From Phoronis pallida (Eukaryota; Phoronida; Phoronidae): a DNA stretch of 16,170 bases. The stretch's first letter is position 1, and every line of letters starts with the position of its first letter. Of the stretch, positions 15,701-16,170 are shown piece by piece. The DNA lies in the NCBI GenBank assembly GCA_028565715.1, contig JAOXYC010227570.1, forward strand, positions 1 to 16,170, given 5' to 3'. Below the pieces are notes generated by a model. It saw only the letters and a list, made by a program, of their open reading frames with translations. It had not been told where the DNA came from and did no database searches. A program made the position numbers and the translations under genes.

Positions 15701-15921
15701 CATATTTTTGTCATCTTAAGTATTGTTTTCTACAATTATGCAAAACTAAACAGACAGCAGAAAATAACAATTTTATGAATTTAAAGCAAAATTGTTTTTC
15801 ACCGTAAGATTTACCATATTGGCATGATCAGTATCTTCTTTTGTGTCACAAGAGGGCAGCACCGTCTCCAGGAAATGCAGAGCTAACAGTTGAGTGCGTA
15901 AACTGTCGATGAGGAGGTCAT
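474..15921 (-). CDS. HERC1: HERC1-like giant E3 ubiquitin ligase, internal part (23 exons)
   Basis: This is the middle of a HERC1 orthologue. In animals HERC1 is a cytosolic and Golgi-associated HECT-type E3 ubiquitin ligase with two RCC1-like domains, linked to ARF/Rab-type GTPases, clathrin and TSC2. Twenty-three exons join in phase to 1428 codons without a stop. Residue numbers in the exon entries refer to this joined fragment. Domains in order: B30.2/SPRY (about 99-265), UBA-type segment (about 897-940), Cys/His cluster (about 1124-1182), and the helical stretch before the WD40 repeats. Diagnostic strings shared with HERC1 include VKENRGNEGTCVGIS, SDMWLYRAYSGNLYH, GGVDSGLR and GYRSNGSYVDGWFGG. 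The RCC1, WD40 and HECT regions lie outside the window, so the start and stop codons are missing. Exon edges are predicted from splice consensus and frame. The assignment rests on recalled family sequence, not on a search, but the match is strong. Confidence 0.95.
736..1066. other. Intron, nothing recognised
   Basis: A 331-bp AT-rich intron with oligo-T and oligo-A runs. No repeat, hairpin or coding signal stands out. Confidence 0.7.
1067..1244 (-). CDS. HERC1: HERC1 exon 22 of window
   Basis: Completes Asp-1282 and codes residues 1283-1340 plus two bases: SPPRKSNRKAPPVKTLGEQA, TLLTSVDDRAEALQRTSTAL, then QVLLARNIVLRTLSLLSV. The TLGEQA...DDR...AL-x-R...A-x-Q-V-L-L-A-R pattern is that of the human TLGEQAAALANPHDRVVALR region. 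It forms helices of the solenoid just before the WD40 repeats. Acceptor CATTCGATAG, donor GTAAAA, phase 2. Confidence 0.93.
1245..1579. other. Intron, nothing recognised
   Basis: A 335-bp intron. Open frames crossing it are extensions of the flanking exons and show no conserved string. Confidence 0.7.
1580..1762 (-). CDS. HERC1: HERC1 exon 21 of window
   Basis: Completes Asp-1221 and codes residues 1222-1281 plus one base: GFDLLPEDAEIRSIGLERFE, SIMGSLGLTERKPIPEPVSF, then SSPDPLGVQLVETVISKSDQ. It matches the human pattern G-P-L-G-L-N-D-R-R-x-V-P-E-P-V-x-F-x-x-x-D-P-L-G. Acceptor TTATTTCTAG. The donor is GTAAAA next to 1580; a second GT 20 bases on (at 1559) fails because its phase does not fit the next exon. 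Confidence 0.92.
2111..2310 (+). repeat. Dispersed intronic repeat, copy A
   Basis: Matches the reverse complement of 9791-9927 in two blocks. Block one is ACAGTGTTGTCTG followed by CATTTTT. Block two is the long TTTTGACTTTATTGTAAAGG / GCAAATTTTGAGGT run ending near TAGGTAATAACTTA. About 70 bases between the blocks are present here and absent or different in copy B. It lies in the 574-bp intron 1763-2336 and shows no coding potential. The family is not identified. Confidence 0.75.
2337..2558 (-). CDS. HERC1: HERC1 exon 20: Cys cluster, second part
   Basis: Completes Gly-1147 and codes residues 1148-1220 plus one base. It begins SCERQGYRSNGSYVDGWFGG, then ICGTGSPYYLLCSTCRGTYL, and ends in an acidic/neutral linker with IVLLAPDLLGPPDKGLE. 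Cys-1169 and the Cys-1179/Cys-1182 pair (C-x2-C) probably complete the metal site begun in the previous exon. The GYRSNGSYVDGWFGG and PYYLLC strings are nearly those of human HERC1. Acceptor TAATTTCAG, donor GTAGGT. Confidence 0.94.
2854..2962 (-). CDS. HERC1: HERC1 exon 19: C2H2-like Cys/His cluster, first part
   Basis: 36 codons (residues 1111-1146) and one base, reading YLFGLEDQEHVVTCELCGTQ and then TPNFNKHMKRSHQGCG. The spacing C-x2-C-x9-H-x4-H-x2-C suggests zinc binding, with Cys-1124, Cys-1127, His-1137, His-1142 and Cys-1145 as candidate ligands. Human HERC1 has CELC...FNQHMKRNHPGCG here, and MYCBP2/Highwire ligases have a related CELC...YHMRQAHPGCG motif. Acceptor TTATTGCAG, donor GTCAGT (weak), phase 1. 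Confidence 0.94.
3358..3483 (-). mobile_element. Diverged copy of TTAA-bounded foldback MITE
   Basis: Matches the reverse complement of the 10382-10537 element, for example AAGGACTCATAC followed by CAAAATTTCTAGT and GATTTG, then TTTTGACG, ending AGTATCTTTAA. The end at 3483 keeps part of the terminal repeat; the other end is worn and its border is approximate. Non-autonomous and without coding sequence. It lies in the intron 2963-3541. Confidence 0.8.
3542..3708 (-). CDS. HERC1: HERC1 exon 18: Met/Glu/Asp-rich segment
   Basis: Completes Val-1055 and codes residues 1056-1110, ending at a codon boundary: ERERDREMDMEERMITRLER, then MSMLEEMDLDEDIFDDEIME and DMAMEREMMDMLDPY. Of about 55 residues, 12 are Met and 23 are Glu or Asp, so it is probably a long charged helix. 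The LDEDIFDDEIMEDM stretch corresponds to LDEELEIDLDDEAMEAM in human HERC1. Acceptor AATTTCAG, donor GTAAGT after CCATAT. No open frame on this strand shows it alone; it was found by splice sites and phase. Confidence 0.9.
3709..4080. other. Intron, nothing recognised
   Basis: A 372-bp intron. The 79-codon plus-strand open frame inside it (3658-3897) overlaps exon 18 in antisense and has no recognisable family. Confidence 0.65.
4081..4232 (-). CDS. HERC1: HERC1 exon 17: Pro-rich acidic segment
   Basis: Finishes Arg-1004 and codes residues 1005-1054 plus one base. It reads DSLFARPELDEEDEDNHPAP, then PPPLPPRSPSRRGLGERARG and MSDIRSYLRP. The PPPPLPPRSP string resembles an SH3-type polyproline ligand with a flanking Arg; this is a motif resemblance only. 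Acceptor CATTACAG, donor GTGAGA. GC content is locally higher than in the flanking introns. Confidence 0.9.
4409..4713. mobile_element. Foldback element with TACnGTAT termini, copy 1
   Basis: A 305-bp intronic element. The left end (4409-4436, TACTGTATTTTTCACC then ATTTTGGGACAC) is the inverted match of the right end (4685-4713; reverse strand TACGGTATTTTCTCGC then TATTTTGGGACAC). Inside are five further TGTCCCAA words, at about 4468, 4504, 4547, 4607 and 4647. No exact target duplication is visible. It has no coding capacity of its own; the open frames across it are repeat translations. The terminal bases resemble those of the 14061-14388 element. Confidence 0.72.
4833..5094 (-). CDS. HERC1: HERC1 exon 16: second half of UBA-type domain and Ser-rich linker
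   Basis: Completes Gly-917 and codes residues 918-1003 plus two bases. ISGEVTATSISALATWMIEH closes the UBA-type fold; the A-x-W-[ML]-I-E-H-P end matches human HERC1. A Pro/Ser linker follows with a Ser/Thr run (SLSSSSSTSTM) and SEIPLTSPFPLAGTNRLRRT. Acceptor CTTAAATCAG, donor GTTTGA, phase 2. The antisense open frame at 4899-5135 is a shadow. Confidence 0.92.
5420..6355. mobile_element. hAT-like non-autonomous element
   Basis: A 936-bp block, richer in GC than its surroundings, in the 1301-bp intron 5095-6395. The left end is CAGGGTCTCCCCTGCGTTT and the right end, read on the other strand, is CAGTGTTTCCCCTGGGTTTT. Both fit the CAGnGTTTCCCC termini common in hAT transposons. The flanking eight bases (ACAGAGAG / AAAGAGTA) agree at only five positions, so any target duplication is worn. 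The internal word CGCCACGCTCGATTT occurs twice (about 5457 and 5504). I see no transposase motif. Confidence 0.6.
6396..6512 (-). CDS. HERC1: HERC1 exon 15: first half of UBA-type domain
   Basis: Completes Phe-878 and codes residues 879-916 plus one base: VPLPMRTRTPSPPPPAIAGP, then LIEMGFSVKHIQKAITAT. The MGF motif (902-904) followed by a helix (VKHIQKAI) is the first half of a ubiquitin-associated (UBA) three-helix fold. The human counterpart reads PPPPAIAVPLLEMGFSLRQI. A UBA-type module would let the ligase bind ubiquitin or a ubiquitin-like partner; that role is inference. Acceptor ATATTTCAG, donor GTAAGT. Confidence 0.94.
6513..6917. other. Intron, nothing recognised
   Basis: A 405-bp AT-rich intron with no repeat or coding signal that I could support. 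Confidence 0.7.
6918..7069 (-). CDS. HERC1: HERC1 exon 14: Pro/Ala-rich linker
   Basis: Codes the end of split Arg-827, residues 828-877 and one further base. It reads VDMLRRLMPQMRRTDRGLRP, then VSPPPPQAEQVAASATASAT and PVVGTLHRN. The L-R-R-L-M/F start resembles the human LLRQMF segment; the rest is a low-complexity disordered linker. Acceptor TTTATATCCCAG, donor GTAAGT, ending in phase 1. Confidence 0.87.
7070..7646. other. Intron, nothing recognised
   Basis: A 577-bp, A-rich intron between exon 14 and the microexon. There are no clear repeats or open frames. Confidence 0.65.
7647..7670 (-). CDS. HERC1: HERC1 exon 13: 24-nt microexon (probable)
   Basis: A 24-base exon flanked by acceptor TTTTTTACATAG and a strong donor GTAAGT. 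It sits between two phase-2 borders and codes RLISGGA plus two split Arg codons. It keeps the frame whether it is included or skipped, so it is a candidate alternative cassette adding eight residues to the disordered linker. The evidence is only the matching splice sites, phase and open frame. It could be a chance pair of sites. Confidence 0.65.
7671..7974. other. Intron upstream of the microexon
   Basis: A 304-bp intron ending in the pyrimidine-rich acceptor (TTTTTTACATAG on the minus strand) of the 24-nt exon. Nothing else is recognised in it. Confidence 0.6.
7975..8188 (-). CDS. HERC1: HERC1 exon 12: basic/acidic disordered linker
   Basis: Completes Asp-748 and codes residues 749-818 plus two bases. 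The order is RILSLVKDRDSKQKEKTKTD, a basic run (KRPTQRKPQQ), a ten-residue Asp/Glu tract (779-788), then MRPRSRLLREYMLQHMMPPL ending RRAGAS. The acidic tract is coded by a GAY/GAA triplet run (about 8067-8096), a coding microsatellite that may vary in length. Acceptor TTTTGACAG, donor GTAAAT, phase 2. Low conservation is expected in this part of HERC1. Confidence 0.87.
8189..8677. other. Intron of mixed composition, unidentified
   Basis: A 489-bp intron. The part from about 8290 to 8600 is less AT-rich and looks like old repeat DNA, but I found no terminal repeats, and the tRNA-like words in it are not spaced as a promoter. Confidence 0.45.
8678..9323 (-). CDS. HERC1: HERC1 exon 11: largest exon, helical segment
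   Basis: Codes 215 codons (residues 533-747) and the first base of 748. It starts DELSNLDDSGETKLLTRQIK. The middle holds a variable Ser/Lys/Glu linker, and then the conserved helix LKLGAMKSLNNLLACSRYAE with MLLVPKGDL, which corresponds closely to the human LGAMKSLSALLGCSKYAE stretch. It ends with VTVDELERAQSILYKMAMTS and a charged tail (DIKEKR). Acceptor ACTTTTCCAG, donor GTTGGT, phase 1. The antisense open frame at 8689-9147 is a shadow of this exon. Confidence 0.94.
9340..9560. repeat. Higher-GC block with short hairpins, unidentified repeat
   Basis: Part of the 877-bp intron 9324-10200. It contains a perfect 9-bp stem (TAAGCGAGT at 9429-9437, ACTCGCTTA at 9453-9461) and a near-palindrome around CCCTCGACCTGAGTCGAAGGG (about 9530-9550). 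Its GC content differs from that of the flanking intron. It is probably an old SINE or DNA-element fragment; the family was not recognised. Confidence 0.4.
9791..9927 (-). repeat. Dispersed intronic repeat, copy B
   Basis: Reverse-strand match to copy A at 2111-2310. It shares CCTCAAAATTTGCCCTTTAC, AATAAAGTCAAAATTC and GACAGACAACACTGTC. It may be part of a longer element of about 9767-10064, because TCAAGGGCAGTAATATGG at the left end resembles the reverse strand of TATCACTGCCCTCA at the right end. Confidence 0.72.
10014..10061. repeat. GGGCAGT hairpin
   Basis: GGGCAGTTACCAGC (10014-10027) pairs with GCTGGTATCACTGCCC (10046-10061), allowing a 2-base bulge, around an 18-base loop rich in G and C. 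It sits at the right edge of the longer element that includes copy B. Confidence 0.65.
10201..10362 (-). CDS. HERC1: HERC1 exon 10: charged linker
   Basis: 54 codons (residues 479-532): QEKRGRKDSEAETSEMKLLE, QTLDADIAKALSAESVEELD, then HNADKKSKRSSDSE. It is highly charged with helical propensity, probably a flexible linker or short coiled coil. Human HERC1 is also Lys/Glu/His-rich and variable here. The acceptor reads TATAGCAG followed by GAG, a NAGNAG site, so the first Gln may be optional. Donor GTTGTT is weak but keeps phase 0. Confidence 0.82.
10382..10537. mobile_element. TTAA-bounded foldback MITE, intact copy
   Basis: A 156-bp element whose ends are inverted repeats of about 43 bp: TTAAAGATACTGTCTCCTCG, TTGGTACCGATCTGGCGTCA at the left, and the mirror CGCCAGATCTAAACCAACAA, GGAGACAGTATCTTTAA at the right. 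TTAA on both sides could be a target-site duplication, as for piggyBac-type and some other cut-and-paste families. The termini do not show the usual piggyBac CCC start, so the family is left open. It lies in the 389-bp intron 10363-10751. Confidence 0.85.
10752..10926 (-). CDS. HERC1: HERC1 exon 9, with apparent GC donor
   Basis: Codes the last base of Cys-420 and residues 421-478: DSPVCQLSPVEPLPFDTSKF, then SGLSAEILHSLLSMTLVKPE and a Lys/Glu/Pro-rich tail ending TSKAE. The P-L-P-F-D-x-x-[KR]-F-x-G-L string is conserved in HERC1. Acceptor TTTTACAG. The end that keeps frame with the next exon is GAG followed by GCATGT, a GC donor. The nearby GT sites give a stop in the next exon or have weak consensus, for example AAT before GTGTTA, which would add about ten residues. 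Exon body is sure; this border is likely. Confidence 0.85.
11240..11330 (-). pseudogene. Degenerate partial duplicate of HERC1 exon 8
   Basis: A 91-bp copy of the middle of exon 8 (matching 11382-11471) in the same orientation, inside the intron that follows it. The last 69 aligned bases differ at 6 positions. In the matching frame it still reads MGGQCVHKASSKKAVILG, identical to exon 8 over 18 residues with four third-position changes, then LLKTGFSSV, and then runs to a TGA. The upstream AG (TTTAG before CTAATC) would splice it out of frame, and no good donor follows. It is best called a relic exon, not a working alternative exon. Confidence 0.85.
11356..11519 (-). CDS. HERC1: HERC1 exon 8: conserved GGVDSGLR / GGQCVHK block
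   Basis: Codes residues 366-419 and two bases of 420. It begins VWPALALMGGVDSGLRMGGQ, followed by CVHKASSKKAVILGSLKNGS and SVKVQWEDGEASV. This block is highly conserved in HERC1. Its pattern (a G-x-C-V-x-K start and a closing V-K-V-Q-W-E/D strand) suggests a small beta-barrel like those of MIB/HERC2-type domains; that fold call is inference. Acceptor AATACCAAG, donor GTAAGT, phase 2. A degenerate partial copy of this exon lies about 25 bp beyond its donor. Confidence 0.93.
11777..11874 (-). CDS. HERC1: HERC1 exon 7 of window
   Basis: A short exon, with split codon 333 and residues 334-365. It reads AVETAVSPKEKTDFEETKTS and then STKILAFDELCCQ. The first half is a polar, poorly conserved linker; the second half leads into the conserved VWPALALMGGVDSGLR block of the next exon. 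Acceptor TTTCCTTTAG, donor GTAGTT. Without this exon the frame between its neighbours would break. Confidence 0.85.
12172..12421 (-). CDS. HERC1: HERC1 exon 6: SPRY C-terminal strand and following helices
   Basis: Codes residues 250-332 and the first base of 333. VKVTDMQVRGAPRNLSAGDP closes the SPRY fold and matches the HERC1 pattern K-x-x-D-M-Q-x-R-G-x-P-R-x-L. The HTVLIEAMLRLLRTLH and IEEEWTSHINSCLLGRL helices follow, then a basic and acidic tail (SRKNQLEVDVDVGE). Acceptor TTTTTCTAG, donor GTTAGT, ending in phase 1. Confidence 0.93.
12634..12762 (+). pseudogene. LINE reverse-transcriptase C-terminal tail (remnant)
   Basis: The plus-strand frame from 12634 to a TAA at 12760-12762 reads TDIEQEASDANYTWNQLEQT, then SQNRVRWRNLVEALCSLEEL. 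The pattern W-x-x-L-E-x-x-[AS]-Q-[DN]-R-x-x-W-R-x-L-V-x-A-L-C-S is the usual end of the second open frame of many animal LINEs. An upstream stop (TAG, 12631-12633) and the lack of polymerase motifs show that it is a 5'-truncated fragment. The AAGTCAAG-type repeat after the stop (12763-12782) looks like a LINE 3' tail. It lies antisense in intron 12422-12895. Confidence 0.75.
12896..12979 (-). CDS. HERC1: HERC1 exon 5: end of B30.2/SPRY domain
   Basis: A short exon of 28 codons (residues 222-249), reading EPKLAFEHIDATEVYPCVMF and then YSSNPGEK. The Y-P-C-V-x-F-Y-S strand is the typical last-but-one strand of SPRY domains. It is too short for a simple open-frame scan but is clear from frame continuity, the acceptor TTTCCAG and the donor GTATCG. 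Phase 0 on both sides. Confidence 0.93.
12980..13351. repeat. AT-rich intron with degenerate ATC/ATT microsatellite
   Basis: From about 13202 to 13312 the plus strand is an imperfect run of ATT, ATC and ACC triplets (for example CATTATTATCACCATCACTA). The rest of the 372-bp intron is AT-rich without other structure. Confidence 0.75.
13352..13591 (-). CDS. HERC1: HERC1 exon 4: core of B30.2/SPRY domain
   Basis: 80 codons (residues 142-221), the most conserved exon in the window. It begins FLIVKENRGNEGTCVGIS and includes SDMWLYRAYSGNLYHGGEQ and ITCHLDMDARTLYFSKNGQ. These are the SPRY signature features: G-x-C-V-G-[IV]-S, W-x-Y-R-x-Y-S-G and the L-D-x-x-x-x-x-L-x-F-x-K-N-G strand pair. The strings are nearly those of vertebrate HERC1, which is the main basis of the orthology call. 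Acceptor TTTCTCCAG, donor GTGAGT; phase 0 at both ends. Confidence 0.96.
13881..14009 (-). CDS. HERC1: HERC1 exon 3: start of B30.2/SPRY domain
   Basis: 43 codons (residues 99-141), reading VSFDVDKMVSCVVDNG and then GTGGRGYAVCNTAISTGSYQWK. The Gly-rich turn and the closing W-K strand are the usual first strands of a SPRY beta-sandwich, which binds partner proteins. The acceptor is CTTTTCCCAAG; the open frame continues upstream of it, but the phase-0 border and family similarity both begin at GTG (14009). A foldback element ends only about 50 bp upstream of this acceptor. Confidence 0.88.
14061..14388. mobile_element. Foldback element with TACnGTAT termini, copy 2
   Basis: A 328-bp element. 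The left end, TACAGTATCGACGTGGGTTA then GAGCCC, is the inverted match (21 of 26 bases) of the right end, which reads on the other strand TACCGTATCGACGCTGGTAA then GCGCCC. The internal word TTAGCGCCCATCCCA occurs at about 14107 and 14316, with an inverted TGGGCGCTA near 14270. It has higher GC than the flanks, no transposase, and no clear target duplication. It ends 51 bp upstream of the exon 3 acceptor. Confidence 0.78.
14855..14959. repeat. Perfect 27-bp inverted repeat, hairpin
   Basis: Left arm 14855-14881 (AGTAAAACAAGTAAAATCCT then TAGCTTT) is the exact reverse complement of right arm 14933-14959. The 51-base loop contains a second small hairpin (CTTCTTC / GAAGAAG). It lies in the 1195-bp intron 14010-15204. 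The perfect arms suggest a young foldback insertion or a maintained RNA hairpin. Confidence 0.88.
15205..15393 (-). CDS. HERC1: HERC1 exon 2 of window
   Basis: 63 whole codons (residues 36-98), starting VVSQMFENLSHYMW and ending DEPTAMQE. It continues the scaffold helix and then becomes a polar, Glu/Gln/Lys-rich linker running into the SPRY domain. The acceptor is ATCCTAG at 15394-15395 and the donor is GTAAAG. Both borders are phase 0, so the exon could be skipped without a frameshift. The 1.2-kb intron that follows is the second largest in the window. Confidence 0.85.
15409..15450. repeat. Two 21-bp imperfect tandem units
   Basis: CGGCATTTGCATAAACCACT is followed by the variant CGGCATTTGGATAACCCACT. 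The pair lies just upstream of the exon 2 acceptor and extends into its pyrimidine tract region. Confidence 0.7.
15563..15602. repeat. Two perfect 20-bp tandem units
   Basis: ATTGGCCTTTACCAATGCAC occurs twice without a gap. Each unit contains a small palindrome (ATTGG...CCAAT). It lies in intron 15394-15814. Confidence 0.9.
15815..15921 (-). CDS. HERC1: HERC1 exon 1 of window
   Basis: Codes residues 1-35 plus two bases that finish a split codon. The peptide reads DDLLIDSLRTQLLALHFLET and then VLPSCDTKEDTDHANM, an amphipathic helix typical of the long armadillo/HEAT-like scaffold upstream of the SPRY domain. The acceptor is a good pyrimidine tract ending TTTCAG next to 15921. The donor is GTAAAT left of 15815, and the exon ends on a codon boundary. 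Upstream exons are outside the window. Confidence 0.85.
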
Positions 15922-15974
15922 CTGAAACAGGGGAAAAAGAGGATAATTCACTAGTGTCATTGGATGATAAATAT

Positions 15975-16027
15975 CTCAAAATGTGTCAAAATCCGAGCCT
16001 TTGGCGAAGATTTTGACGAGTTTTGAG
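15975..16027. repeat. 53-bp imperfect palindrome
   Basis: CTCAAAATGTGTCAAAATC at the left mirrors GATTTTGACGAGTTTTGAG at the right around a GCC-TTT-GGC centre. Nineteen of 25 arm positions pair. It lies in the intron upstream of exon 1, which continues past the window edge. Confidence 0.75.
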
Positions 16028-16170
16028 AAACGTACGTCGTTACTTACGAATGTCGAATTATGAATAATTGAAATAAGGCGTTTTCATCCGGCGTGATCAT
16101 TTTTTGTTGCCAATATGTGTTACTACCTTCATTCTTTATCGATAACACAAAGCTCATACGTTACAGTTGA

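Overview
This window is a stretch of animal nuclear DNA. It is AT-rich, its coding sequence is broken into short exons by 250-1300 bp introns with GT/AG borders, and the introns carry foldback elements, a LINE tail and a hAT-like element. The coded protein is very close to vertebrate HERC1 in its conserved blocks but diverges in its linkers, and the introns are compact. That fits an invertebrate; a bivalve or other lophotrochozoan is my guess, which the sequence alone does not prove.

One gene fills the window on the minus strand: the middle part of a HERC1 orthologue, a giant HECT-type E3 ubiquitin ligase (about 4860 residues in human). I reconstructed 23 consecutive exons, from 15921 down to 474. 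All 22 junctions keep phase, and together they give 1428 codons with no internal stop. Both ends run off the window. The N-terminal RCC1-like domain lies upstream (beyond 16170). The WD40 repeats, second RCC1-like domain and HECT domain lie downstream (before position 1).

Reading in transcript order (right to left): 15921-15205 codes a helical segment. 14009-12172 codes the B30.2/SPRY domain and the helix after it. 11874-10201 codes a conserved 'GGVDSGLR..GGQCVHK' block and a charged linker. 9323-8678 is the largest exon. 8188-6918 codes a disordered linker with a poly-Asp tract and a 24-nt microexon. 6512-4833 codes a UBA-type ubiquitin-binding helix bundle split over two exons. 4232-3542 codes a Pro-rich and then a Met/acid-rich segment. 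2962-2337 codes a Cys/His cluster that resembles one in MYCBP2/Highwire. 1762-474 codes the conserved helical stretch that precedes the WD40 repeats.

I see no second gene on either strand, no tRNA or rRNA, no CRISPR and no promoter. The introns hold the more unusual material: a degenerate duplicate of one exon, two copies of a TTAA-bounded foldback element, two foldback elements that share TACnGTAT termini, a hAT-like element, the 3' tail of a LINE, a pair of related dispersed repeats, and several hairpins. One intron appears to use a GC donor.
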